DNA of 64,000 nt, from the NCBI GenBank assembly GCA_023392595.1, contig JAEVYU010000055.1:1-64000 (forward strand), read 5' to 3'. Under the pieces are notes generated by a model. That model searched no databases. It was not told where the DNA came from and worked only from the letters and a program-made list of their open reading frames with translations. This DNA is from Bacillota bacterium. GTDB taxonomy: Bacteria > Bacillota > UBA4882 > UBA8346. The position numbers and the translations under genes were made by a program. Shown one piece after another: positions 54,919 to 63,745 of this stretch (position 1 is its first letter; every line of letters begins with the position of its first letter).

Positions 54919-55743
54919 ATGAGAAAAATTGCATTTTACGGAAAAGGCGGTATCGGTAAATCCACCACCCAGCAAAATACGGCAGCGGCAATGGCCCATT
55001 TTTACAATCAAAAGGTATTCATTCATGGCTGTGATCCGAAGGCTGATTCCACCCGGTTGATTTTGGGTGGCATGAACCAGAGAACTCTCATGGATATGTT
55101 ACGGGAAGAGGGCGAGGAAAAAATCACCGTGGAGGGTGTTGTTAAAAATGGGTTTAAGGGGATTCGCTGTGTTGAGTCGGGCGGGCCTGAACCGGGAGTT
55201 GGCTGCGCCGGCCGTGGTGTTATTACGGCCATTGATTTGATGGAAAAGAATGGTGCATATACAGAGGATTTGGACTTTGTCTTCTTTGATGTATTAGGCG
55301 ATGTGGTTTGCGGCGGTTTTGCCATGCCGATCCGGGATGGTAAGGCTCAAGAAGTGTATATTGTGGCCTCCGGCGAGATGATGGCCATTTACGCGGCAAA
55401 TAATATTTGCAAAGGCTTGCTTAAATACGCCAAACAAAGCGGCGTCCGTCTCGGCGGGATCATTTGCAACAGCCGCAAAGTTGACCGGGAGGTCGAATTC
55501 CTTGAAGAATTTACTGCGGCCATCGGTACCCAAATGATTCATTTTGTACCCCGTGACAATATTGTTCAAAAAGCCGAATTTAACAAAAAGACCGTGGTTG
55601 ACTACGATGCAGAATGTAATCAGGCCAAAGAATACGGGGAATTGGCCCAGAAAATCATCGAGAACCAAAATTTTGTAGTCCCACAACCCCTGAAAATGGA
55701 CGAATTAGAGGCCATGGTCGTCAAATACGGCATCGCCGATTAG
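54919..55743 (+). CDS. anfH: Fe-only nitrogenase reductase (Fe protein)
   Basis: A 274-residue iron protein that delivers electrons to the FeFe protein with ATP hydrolysis. P-loop GKGGIGKST, cluster cysteines in GVGCAGRG and LGDVVCGGF, and the Arg in CAGRG that is the usual ADP-ribosylation site. DPKADSTRLILGG and the C-terminal part match AnfH/VnfH better than NifH. Start 54919 is preferred over 54913 because AAGGAG then has an 11-nt spacing rather than directly abutting. First gene of the anf operon, with a 160-nt leader. Confidence 0.93.
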   Translation: MRKIAFYGKGGIGKSTTQQNTAAAMAHFYNQKVFIHGCDPKADSTRLILGGMNQRTLMDMLREEGEEKITVEGVVKNGFKGIRCVESGGPEPGVGCAGRGVITAIDLMEKNGAYTEDLDFVFFDVLGDVVCGGFAMPIRDGKAQEVYIVASGEMMAIYAANNICKGLLKYAKQSGVRLGGIICNSRKVDREVEFLEEFTAAIGTQMIHFVPRDNIVQKAEFNKKTVVDYDAECNQAKEYGELAQKIIENQNFVVPQPLKMDELEAMVVKYGIAD

Positions 55744-55785
55744 AGTGATCTGATCTTAGGTAACGATTAAAGGAGGGGACCCATC

Positions 55786-57351
55786 ATGCCTTATCATTTG
55801 TTTAAATGCAGTGAATGCATACCTGAGCGGGGAAAACACGCAGTCTTCAAAGGGCCCGGTGAAAATCTGACCGATGCCCTTCCACTGGGATACTTGAATA
55901 CGATTCCCGGTTCCATCTCGGAGCGCGGTTGCGCCTATTGCGGGGCGAAGCATGTTATCGGTACCCCGATGAAAGATGTCATTCATATGAGTCATGGGCC
56001 GGTAGGTTGTACCTATGATACCTGGCAGACCAAACGGTATATCAGCGACAATGACAACTTTCAGCTCAAATATACGTTTGCCACGGATATGAAGGAGAAA
56101 AACATCGTATTTGGCGCGGAAAAGATGTTGAAGCAAAATATCATCGAGGCTTTCAAGGCATTTCCAAATATGAAACGGATGACTATCTATCAGACCTGCG
56201 CCTCGGCATTAATCGGCGATGATATGAACGCCATCGCCGACGAAGTTATGGAGGAAATCCCGGGTGTCGATATCTTTGTCTGTAACTCGCCGGGATTTGG
56301 AGGACCTAGCCAGTCGGGGGGACATCATAAGATCAATATCGCCTGGCTTACCCAAAAGGTGGGGACGTTTGAACCGGAAATCACCAGCGACTATGTGATC
56401 AACTATGTCGGCGAATATAACATTCAGGGCGACCAGGTGGTCATGGACGATTATTTTAAACGGATGGGGATTCAGGTTTTGTCTACTTTTACGGGCAACG
56501 GCTCTTACGACGATCTCCGGGGGATGCACCGGGCTCATTTAAATGTGCTGGAATGCGCTCGTTCAGCCGAATACATTTGCAATGAATTGAAGAAGCGCTA
56601 CGGCATTCCCAGGTTGGACATTGATGGATTTGGGTTAATGCCCCTGTCGCTTTCCCTACGGAAAATTGGCCTCTTTTTCGGCATCGAAGATCGGGCCCAG
56701 GCGATTATTGACGAAGAAACAGCCCGCTGGAAACCGGAATTGGATTGGTACAAGGAACGCCTGCGCGGTAAAAAGGTATGCCTTTGGCCGGGTGGCTCCA
56801 AGTTGTGGCATTGGGCCAATGTGATTCATGAAGAAATGGGAGTCGACGTGGTCTCGGTGTATACCAAGTTCGGCCACCAGGGAGATATGGAAAAGGGGAT
56901 ATCCCGTTGTGAAGAAGGGGCTTTGGCCATCGACGATCCCAACGAACTCGAAGGATTGGAGGCGATGGAGACGCTGAAGCCGGATATCATCTTTACCGGC
57001 AAAAGGCCGGGAGAAGTCGCCAAAAAAATTCGGGTCCCGTATCTGAATGCTCATGCCTATCACAACGGCCCTTGGAAGGGGTTTGAAGGATGGGTCCGTT
57101 TCGCCCGGGATATTTACAATGGGATTTATTCGCCCATCCATCAACTCTCGCTGTTAGATATCAGCAAGGACGAGATACCGACCGACAAAGGATTTGTAAC
57201 CCAGAGGATGCTTTCCGACGTTAATTTGAGTGAGGAGGTCAAGTCCTCTAAAACGCTCCGGGAATACACCGGCAAATATGATATTATCGCTGATTTGAAC
57301 CGGAAGACCTATCCGGAGTTTCCCGCGGCCAAACAGGTTCCAGCGGTGTGA
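55786..57351 (+). CDS. anfD: Fe-only nitrogenase alpha subunit
   Basis: A 521-residue catalytic subunit. The N-terminus (MPYHLFKCSECIPERGKHAV) and ALPLGYLNTIPGSISERGCA are diagnostic of AnfD. P-cluster cysteines C49 (with C52), C75 and C138; cofactor ligands C257 (LNVLECARS) and H423 (NAHAYHNGP). It forms the (DGK)2 FeFe protein with AnfK and AnfG, reducing N2 with high H2 output. Follows anfH by 42 nt. Confidence 0.96.
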   Translation: MPYHLFKCSECIPERGKHAVFKGPGENLTDALPLGYLNTIPGSISERGCAYCGAKHVIGTPMKDVIHMSHGPVGCTYDTWQTKRYISDNDNFQLKYTFATDMKEKNIVFGAEKMLKQNIIEAFKAFPNMKRMTIYQTCASALIGDDMNAIADEVMEEIPGVDIFVCNSPGFGGPSQSGGHHKINIAWLTQKVGTFEPEITSDYVINYVGEYNIQGDQVVMDDYFKRMGIQVLSTFTGNGSYDDLRGMHRAHLNVLECARSAEYICNELKKRYGIPRLDIDGFGLMPLSLSLRKIGLFFGIEDRAQAIIDEETARWKPELDWYKERLRGKKVCLWPGGSKLWHWANVIHEEMGVDVVSVYTKFGHQGDMEKGISRCEEGALAIDDPNELEGLEAMETLKPDIIFTGKRPGEVAKKIRVPYLNAHAYHNGPWKGFEGWVRFARDIYNGIYSPIHQLSLLDISKDEIPTDKGFVTQRMLSDVNLSEEVKSSKTLREYTGKYDIIADLNRKTYPEFPAAKQVPAV

Positions 57352-57370
57352 TGGTGGAGGGGATGACGAT

Positions 57371-57730
57371 ATGGAAAATACCGAAGATTTGATGAAAGAA
57401 CATATTGAGCAGTTGGTAAATTATATTATGAAAAAATGCCTGTGGCAGTTTCATTCCCGAACCTGGGACCGGGAAAAACAAAACGAGGGTATCATCACCA
57501 AAACCATGCAGATCCTGTGTGATGAGCCTGTAGAGACTGGGACGTCGGCTGATAAATGTTATTGGGTGGATGCCGTCTGCCTGGCGGAGGCTTTTAAAAG
57601 CCTGTTCCCTTGGCTGGCCACGATGGATAAAACGGAAATTAAACTGCTGATGCAAGGACTTAAAGAACGTATGGATTTCTTGATGATCAAGGGATCGTTG
57701 AATGCGGAACTCACCGATCCGCTTTATTAG
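57371..57730 (+). CDS. anfG: Fe-only nitrogenase delta subunit
   Basis: A 119-residue helical subunit specific to alternative nitrogenases; IMKKCLWQFHSRTWDREKQN and VDAVCLAEAFKSLFPWL are typical AnfG/VnfG segments. It is slightly shorter than the subunit of Azotobacter (about 130). Encoded between anfD and anfK as in other anf operons. Confidence 0.93.
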   Translation: MENTEDLMKEHIEQLVNYIMKKCLWQFHSRTWDREKQNEGIITKTMQILCDEPVETGTSADKCYWVDAVCLAEAFKSLFPWLATMDKTEIKLLMQGLKERMDFLMIKGSLNAELTDPLY

Positions 57731-57744
57731 GAAGGAGCAATATC

Positions 57745-59133
57745 ATGTCCTGTGAATTAAAGCAAAAGGAAAGGGTTGGCGTTATCAATCCCATCTTCAC
57801 TTGCCAACCGTGCGGCGCTCAATATGCCAGCATCGGAATTAAGGATTGTATTGGCTTGGTCCATGGGGGCCAAGGCTGTGTGATGTTTGTCCGCTTGCTG
57901 TTTTCCCAGCATTTTAAAGAAAGTTTTGAATTGGCCTCATCTTCTCTCCATGAAGACGGCGCGGTCTTCGGGGCATTAAACCGGGTCGAAGAAGGTATCG
58001 ATGTCCTTTTAATGCGCTATCCCAAGGTAAAAGTGATTCCCATCATCACGACTTGTTCCACCGAAGTAATCGGCGACGATGTGGATGGCGTGGTCCGAAA
58101 ACTCAATGAGGGTCTTTTGAAAGAAAAATACCCCGGCCGGGAGGTCTATTTAATTCCTATTCATACGCCGAGTTTTAAAGGAAGCATGGTCAGCGGATAC
58201 GATGTGGCTGTCAATGATTTTGTCAGCTATTTTGCCAAAAAGGGCGAACCCAATGGGAAAATCAATCTGATAACCGGATGGGCTAACCCCGGCGATGTGA
58301 CGGCTCTGAAGCATCTTCTTTCCGAAATGCGGGTGGAGGCCAATGTGCTTTTCGAAATTGAAAGTTTCGATTCTCCCTTGATGCCGGAAGGAAATGAAAC
58401 CTCCCACGGCGATACAACCGTTGAGGATTTGAGAGATACCGCCAATGCCATCGGAACGATCGCCCTCAACCGCTATGAAGGCGGAAAAGCCGCCGGGTAC
58501 CTGGAAGATGAATTCGGTGTTCCGGCCGTTATCGGACCGACACCCATCGGCATCCGGAATACGGATACCTTTTTGCAAAATGTAAAAACCATGACCGGCA
58601 AAGCCATTCCGGAGTCGCTGGTCCGGGAACGGGGGATAGCCATTGATGCTTTGACGGATTTGACCCATATGTTTTTAGCCGATAAACGGGTCGCCATTTA
58701 CGGTAACGCCGACCTGGTCATTGGTTTGGCCCAGTTCTGCCTTGACTTGGAGATGAAACCGGTCTTATTGCTTCTCGGGGACGACAACACCAATTATTCG
58801 AAGGATCCCCGGATCAAGGAACTTCAGGAGAATATCGATTTTGACATGGAGATTGTGATGAACGCCGACTTGTGGGAATTGGAGGACCGGATCAAAAATA
58901 AGGGACTGCAAGTGGATCTTATTTTGGGGCATTCCAAGGGGCGTTTTGTTTCGATTGATTACAATATTCCCATGGCGCGGGTAGGGTTTCCCGTATATGA
59001 CAGAGCGGGAATGTATCGGCATCCAGTGGTCGGCTACAGCGGCGCCATTTGGTTGGGTGAATTGATGGCCAACACCATTTTTAGTGATATGGAGTATAAG
59101 AAAAATAAAGAATGGGTGCTGAATGTATGGTAA
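57745..59133 (+). CDS. anfK: Fe-only nitrogenase beta subunit
   Basis: A 462-residue subunit holding the other half of the P-cluster (cysteines in NPIFTCQPCGAQYA, HGGQGCVMFVR and TTCSTEVIGDD). ANTIFSDMEY near the end resembles AnfK/VnfK. No N-terminal extension of the NifK kind. 14 nt after anfG, with GGAAGGAGC as ribosome site. Confidence 0.95.
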   Translation: MSCELKQKERVGVINPIFTCQPCGAQYASIGIKDCIGLVHGGQGCVMFVRLLFSQHFKESFELASSSLHEDGAVFGALNRVEEGIDVLLMRYPKVKVIPIITTCSTEVIGDDVDGVVRKLNEGLLKEKYPGREVYLIPIHTPSFKGSMVSGYDVAVNDFVSYFAKKGEPNGKINLITGWANPGDVTALKHLLSEMRVEANVLFEIESFDSPLMPEGNETSHGDTTVEDLRDTANAIGTIALNRYEGGKAAGYLEDEFGVPAVIGPTPIGIRNTDTFLQNVKTMTGKAIPESLVRERGIAIDALTDLTHMFLADKRVAIYGNADLVIGLAQFCLDLEMKPVLLLLGDDNTNYSKDPRIKELQENIDFDMEIVMNADLWELEDRIKNKGLQVDLILGHSKGRFVSIDYNIPMARVGFPVYDRAGMYRHPVVGYSGAIWLGELMANTIFSDMEYKKNKEWVLNVW

Positions 59134-59283
59134 GGCGTTGAATAAAAAGCTTCTGCCGAGGGCTGCCGAAAAGCGGGAGGCTTAAGAAATATCCGATAAA
59201 GTATTTGCTTCATATAGATGGAAAATTGTTTTGGCAAGATTTTAGACAGCCTGACCCGGCAGAATTGGAGGGGGTTGAGCATC

Positions 59284-60243
59284 ATGTCTCAGGAAAACTT
59301 GTCATCGCCGGATGCGGCGCAAGGTGCGGCGCGGGAATTTCCGGCCGCCACGGCTAAACATCCCTGTTACTCGGTGAACGCGGCCCATCAGTATGCCCGG
59401 ATGCATTTGCCGGTGGCTCCCGCTTGCAATATTCAATGCCATTATTGCAACCGTAAATTCGACTGTGTTAATGAAAGCCGGCCTGGAGTGACCAGTGAAA
59501 TTTTAAACCCCGAAGCGGCCAGAGATAAGTTCATCCGGGTAAAGCGGGCCTTGCCCAATCTATCGGTGGTTGGTATCGCCGGTCCTGGAGATGCCCTGGC
59601 CAACTGGGAGCAAACACGACGGACCCTTGCTTTGATCCGCCAGGAGGATCCGGAATGTCTGTTTTGCCTCTCCACCAATGGATTGATGGTTCCTCAATAC
59701 GGGCCTGAACTGGTGGCGCTAGGTGTCAGCCACGTTACTGTTACCCTCAATTGTATCGATCCGGAGATAGGAGCCGCTATTTATCATTTTGTCGATTTCC
59801 GGGGGAAACGGCTTACCGGCGTCAAGGCTGCTGAAATTTTAATCGAAAACCAAATCGAAGGCATTCGCTATTTGGTTGGGAAAAGTGCTTGCGTGAAAGT
59901 GAACATCGTGATGATTCCCGGTATCAACGCCGCCCACATCCCGCTGGTGGTAAAGAAGGCCAAAGAATTGGGAGTGTTCATAACCAATATCATCCCGCTG
60001 ATTCCGGCTCAGGGTAGCCGCTTTCAGGCTATGGCTCCGCCAAGCCCGGAGGAACTGAAGAGCTTGCGGGAAATATGCCGGAAGGATATTCAGCAGATGT
60101 GCCATTGCAGGCAATGCCGGGCCGATGCCATCGGGCTGTTGGAGCGGGATATTGCTTGCCGATTGGGTGAGGTTTCAAAAAAGGCGCCAGCCACAGTTGG
60201 TAGGGAAAATAATTTTCAGCCGTCCGATCCGGGTGTAGCGTGA
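59284..60243 (+). CDS. nifB: nitrogenase cofactor biosynthesis protein NifB (radical SAM)
   Basis: A 319-residue radical-SAM enzyme forming the 8Fe-9S-C NifB-co precursor. CxxxCxxC is in VAPACNIQCHYCNRKFDC; HPCYSVNAAHQYARMHLPV precedes it and MCHCRQCRADAIG ends the core. No NifX-like C-terminal domain. Start 59284 chosen because GGAGGGGG lies 10-15 nt upstream. With no nifEN in the window, NifB plus homocitrate would supply FeFe-co assembly directly on AnfDGK, as proposed for other Fe-only systems. Confidence 0.94.
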   Translation: MSQENLSSPDAAQGAAREFPAATAKHPCYSVNAAHQYARMHLPVAPACNIQCHYCNRKFDCVNESRPGVTSEILNPEAARDKFIRVKRALPNLSVVGIAGPGDALANWEQTRRTLALIRQEDPECLFCLSTNGLMVPQYGPELVALGVSHVTVTLNCIDPEIGAAIYHFVDFRGKRLTGVKAAEILIENQIEGIRYLVGKSACVKVNIVMIPGINAAHIPLVVKKAKELGVFITNIIPLIPAQGSRFQAMAPPSPEELKSLREICRKDIQQMCHCRQCRADAIGLLERDIACRLGEVSKKAPATVGRENNFQPSDPGVA

Positions 60244-60353
60244 ATGCAAAGTTTTCTCTGTGCTCTCTGTCTTGGCGGTAAACTTGTTTCGTTCCGGCGG
60301 CCATGGTCGAAAGTATTTTCCAGGTGAATTTAGAAATCAAGGAGATGACTCAG

Positions 60354-60680
60354 ATGATTATGATTCGGGCAATTGTCCGGCCTGAAAAAGTGGAAGAGAT
60401 TTTGGCTCAATTGGTGGATGCCGGATTTCCGGCTGTCACTAAAATGGATGTGGTGGGAAGAGGCCGCCAAAGGGGCCTTCAATGCGGAGATATAATTTAC
60501 GACGAACTCCCCAAGGAAATGTTGGTCATCGTATGTGAAGATCAAAACAGGCAGAAAATCATTGATATCATCGTTCAAAATGCCCGAACCGGAGAAAACG
60601 GTAATTTTGGAGACGGCAAAATTTTTATCAGTTCGGTGGAAGAAGTTTATACCGTAAGTTCCGGCGTCAATCAATTGTAA
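60354..60680 (+). CDS. nifI1: PII-like nitrogenase regulator NifI1
   Basis: A 108-residue PII-family protein (MIRAIVRPEKVEEILAQLVD, VVGRGRQRG, GDGKIFISSVEEV). NifI1/NifI2 complexes bind and inhibit dinitrogenase on ammonia addition, relieved by 2-oxoglutarate, in archaea and some bacteria. Start at 60354 follows AAGGAG with proper spacing. In most clusters nifI1/nifI2 lie between nifH and nifD; here they follow nifB. Confidence 0.9.
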   Translation: MIMIRAIVRPEKVEEILAQLVDAGFPAVTKMDVVGRGRQRGLQCGDIIYDELPKEMLVIVCEDQNRQKIIDIIVQNARTGENGNFGDGKIFISSVEEVYTVSSGVNQL

Positions 60681-60693
60681 TGGAGGAATCGCT

Positions 60694-61059
60694 ATGAAAG
60701 AAGTAGTGGCAGTCATCCGGATCGATATGATTAATCAGACCAAGAATGCCTTGTTGCAAAAAGGATTTGCCGCTCTCAATTGCAGCAAAGTATTGGGCAG
60801 AGGCAAGAAAAAGGTGCATTTTACGGTAAGGGATGAAACGGTTTCGGCAAAAGTGCTGGAAACAGTGTCGGAAGAACACCGGCTCATTCCCAAGCGGCTT
60901 TTGTCGATCGTAATCAATGATAACGATGTTAAAACCGTCGTGGAGACGATTATCCATGTCAATAGCAAGGGTAGGCCGGGCGACGGTAAAATTTTCGTAA
61001 TGCCTATCAGCGATGCGATCAGAGTTAGCAATGGGGAAACAGGGGCGGCGGCGGTTTGA
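60694..61059 (+). CDS. nifI2: PII-like nitrogenase regulator NifI2
   Basis: A 121-residue PII-family partner of NifI1, with MKEVVAVIRIDMINQTKNAL, VLGRGKKKVHF and GRPGDGKIFVMPISDAIRV. Starts 13 nt after NifI1 behind TGGAGGA. Together they allow fast reversible shut-off of the Fe-only nitrogenase. Confidence 0.9.
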   Translation: MKEVVAVIRIDMINQTKNALLQKGFAALNCSKVLGRGKKKVHFTVRDETVSAKVLETVSEEHRLIPKRLLSIVINDNDVKTVVETIIHVNSKGRPGDGKIFVMPISDAIRVSNGETGAAAV

Positions 61060-61122
61060 AGCGCCTGGTCTCTGGGGCACGCTGGAGGGCAAAGCAAAAC
61101 CGTGAGGAAAGGGGCGAGCGGC

Positions 61123-62172
61123 ATGAAACCGGCATTATTCTTTTTCGATGAGACCATCCGCCGTATTACCTGGGATCAGGGACTGACTTCGCCAAAAATA
61201 CCTTTGCTGGCGGATAAAATCTTCCGGGCCACAGGGGCTGTTGTGGATATTCCGGTAGAGCTATTCCAGAAAAGTTCTCCGGATACCTTGAGCCAATTGG
61301 AAAATGTGCGAGTGTGGCTAAACGCCGAAACTTCGGAGATCCAACGCGCCCATCGAGGAGGGTGCGGACGGATTGTAATCGAATTTGACCCGTTAAGGGA
61401 GGATAAGGCCCGTTTTGAAAGGGCTTTGGAAACAGCGCACCGCTATGGAATGGAAATTAGCTGGGGTTGCCTGGATGGAAACCACTGCACCCCGGAGAGG
61501 GTGGGAGTTTTTCAAGACCTCGTTGAACAGGGAGGTATCCAGCGTTTGATTGTCACCGATCGGGAAGGAAGGATGGAACCTTTCGCCGCGGAACATTTGT
61601 TGACTGATCTGCGGGAAAAAATCGGTTGTCCGCTGGAATATCACGCCAATAATTCGATGGGGATGGCTACCGCCAATGTCTTGGGCGCTTTGCGAAGCGG
61701 TATCCGCCATGTGGCGGTATCTGTGGGGGGCGTGGGGCAATGTCCGGCCTATGAAGAAGTGGCCATGAGCGCCAAATATCTTCTGCAAATTCCTTTGACG
61801 GTATCTCCTCAGTTGGCGCCGCTTTGCCATGAGGTTTTGGCGCAGCTTGGCCAGAGGATCGTGGAAAATAAAGCAATTATCGGTTCGGGTATTTTTAGCC
61901 ACGAATCGGGAATTCATGTGGACGGCGTCATGAAAAAGAGTGAGCTTTACGAACCGTTTTCCCCCGAAAGTGTGGGTCTTTTCCGGCGGATTGTGATTGG
62001 AAAGCACTCCGGCAGGGCTGCGCTTAGCGAGAAATTGCGGCAATTGGGTATGAGTATCCATCCGGCGGCCTTGCCCGGTATATTGGAAAAAGTCCGTGAA
62101 GTTTCAATCCGGCAAAAGGGACCGCTCTCCGACGAACAGTTGGCCGAGGTGATCCGGGAGGTGGAATTTTGA
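61123..62172 (+). CDS. nifV: homocitrate synthase, omega (C-terminal type) subunit
   Basis: A 349-residue LeuA/NifV-family protein. The N-terminal barrel is degenerate (DETIRRITWDQGLT in place of D-TLRDGEQ), but YHANNSMGMATANVLGALRSG, SHESGIHVDGV and GKHSGRAALSEKL, the C-terminal half of NifV, are intact. It pairs with the alpha-type subunit at 62169, as in the split nifV of Clostridium pasteurianum. Start taken at 61123 behind AGGAAAGGGG. Confidence 0.85.
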   Translation: MKPALFFFDETIRRITWDQGLTSPKIPLLADKIFRATGAVVDIPVELFQKSSPDTLSQLENVRVWLNAETSEIQRAHRGGCGRIVIEFDPLREDKARFERALETAHRYGMEISWGCLDGNHCTPERVGVFQDLVEQGGIQRLIVTDREGRMEPFAAEHLLTDLREKIGCPLEYHANNSMGMATANVLGALRSGIRHVAVSVGGVGQCPAYEEVAMSAKYLLQIPLTVSPQLAPLCHEVLAQLGQRIVENKAIIGSGIFSHESGIHVDGVMKKSELYEPFSPESVGLFRRIVIGKHSGRAALSEKLRQLGMSIHPAALPGILEKVREVSIRQKGPLSDEQLAEVIREVEF

Positions 62173-62990
62173 AAGCATACATTGTCGATACCACTTTACG
62201 GGATGGAGAACAGTCGCCGGGATTGATATTCTCCGCAGCTGAAAAATTAGCGATTGCTCAATGTTTGGATCGCGCCGCTGTTTTTGCCATCGAAGCCGGT
62301 ATACCGGCAATGGGTAAAGAGGAACAGGCTGCCTTGTCCATCCTTACTTCCAAGCCAATGCAAGCCCAGGTGATTGCCTGGAACCGGGCGAATTTGCAAG
62401 ATATTGAGGCCTCGGTTCGCTGCGGCTTCTCGTGGATTCATATTTCGATTCCCATATCGGATTTGCACATCCGCTATAAACTTAGGAAGGACCGTCAGTG
62501 GGTGCTGGATAAATTGAGAGAAGCCGTCGCCTATGCCAAAAGCTTTGGCTGTCGCGTTTTAGTGGGCGCTGAGGATGCTTCCCGGGCGGAAGAGAACTTT
62601 TTCTTGCAGGTGGCTGAAGTAGCTGCCGCAATGGGGGCGGAGCGGATTCGTTTCGCCGATACCGTCGGGTGTTTGGAACCGTTTGGCTGTTATCAGAAGA
62701 TGAAACGACTGGTTTCAGGGTGCGCGCTGCCGATGGAGATCCATGCCCACAACGACTTCGGATTGGCCGTTGCCAATACGATTAGCGCTATTTTGGCTGG
62801 TGTTGAATTTGCCAGTGTTACGGTGGGGGGTATCGGAGAACGGGCTGGAAATGCGTCCCTGGAACAAGTAGTCAACGTTTTAAACACTTTGTACGGAGTG
62901 GAAACGGGTTTGGATTTGGGAAAGTTGTCAGAGGCCGAAGAAATTTTAACACATCCTGTTTTTCCAGGAAAGAGTATCGCCCTGGCGTAA
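62169..62990 (+). CDS. nifV: homocitrate synthase, alpha (N-terminal catalytic) subunit
   Basis: A 273-residue HMGL-like TIM barrel with DTTLRDGEQSPGLIFS, the metal-binding IHAHNDFGLAVANTI and GGIGERAGNASLEQV. Provides the active site that joins acetyl-CoA to 2-oxoglutarate. It begins with TTG overlapping the omega stop by 4 nt, so the two are translationally coupled. Ends the anf operon proper. Confidence 0.88.
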   Translation: MKAYIVDTTLRDGEQSPGLIFSAAEKLAIAQCLDRAAVFAIEAGIPAMGKEEQAALSILTSKPMQAQVIAWNRANLQDIEASVRCGFSWIHISIPISDLHIRYKLRKDRQWVLDKLREAVAYAKSFGCRVLVGAEDASRAEENFFLQVAEVAAAMGAERIRFADTVGCLEPFGCYQKMKRLVSGCALPMEIHAHNDFGLAVANTISAILAGVEFASVTVGGIGERAGNASLEQVVNVLNTLYGVETGLDLGKLSEAEEILTHPVFPGKSIALA

Positions 62991-63031
62991 AGAGATAAAC
63001 ATTGGCTTGATTAAAGGACGGGTGAAAATTC

Positions 63032-63745
63032 ATGAGGATTCATTATTTGCAACATGTTCCCTTTGAAAACCCCGGAACCATTTTAGATTGGGCAAGGACG
63101 AAGGGGCATTTTGTCAGTAGTAATTTGGTCTATCAGGATCAAAGGTTTCCGGGCCAGGATGATTTTGATTGGCTCCTGATCATGGGCGGCCCGATGAATG
63201 TTGATGAAGAGGCGCAATACCCCTGGCTTGCCAAAGAGAAAAGATTCATCGGGGAAAGTATCGCCGGGGGAAAGGTGGTGCTGGGAATTTGTTTGGGAGC
63301 TCAGTTGATTGCCGAAGTGATTGGTGGCAAGGTAACGCGCAATCCCGTGGTTGAAATCGGCTGGTTTCCAATCCACTGGAGTGAGGAAGCTATGGCATCG
63401 CCGTTATTTTCATTTTTTCCCCGCCAGACCCGGGTCTTCCAATGGCATGGCGATACTTTTAGTTCTCTGCCGGCGGAAGCCGTTTTGTTGGCGGAGAGCG
63501 AGGCTTGCCGGCATCAGGCCTTTATCTATAAAAGGCGGGTGGTTGGTTTTCAATTCCATTTGGAAAATACTGCGGAAATCGTTGAAAACCTGCTCAACAA
63601 CTGTGCGGATGAAATGCAGCCCGGACCCTACGTGGAATCAGCCGAAAAAATCCTGGCCAACTCCGGATATTTCGGAGAAACCAATCAATGGATGGATACC
63701 TTTTTAACACGGCTTGAAACAATGGAACGGAAAGGAGAGCTGTGA
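63032..63745 (+). CDS. class I glutamine amidotransferase (GMP synthase-like)
   Basis: A 237-residue GATase1 domain protein: nucleophile Cys in LGICLGAQLIAEVIGGKV, and the His-Glu pair in VVGFQFHLENT. No synthetase domain is attached. Such stand-alone proteins act on unknown amine acceptors. Starts 41 nt after nifV-alpha and overlaps the next gene by 1 nt. Confidence 0.87.
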   Translation: MRIHYLQHVPFENPGTILDWARTKGHFVSSNLVYQDQRFPGQDDFDWLLIMGGPMNVDEEAQYPWLAKEKRFIGESIAGGKVVLGICLGAQLIAEVIGGKVTRNPVVEIGWFPIHWSEEAMASPLFSFFPRQTRVFQWHGDTFSSLPAEAVLLAESEACRHQAFIYKRRVVGFQFHLENTAEIVENLLNNCADEMQPGPYVESAEKILANSGYFGETNQWMDTFLTRLETMERKGEL

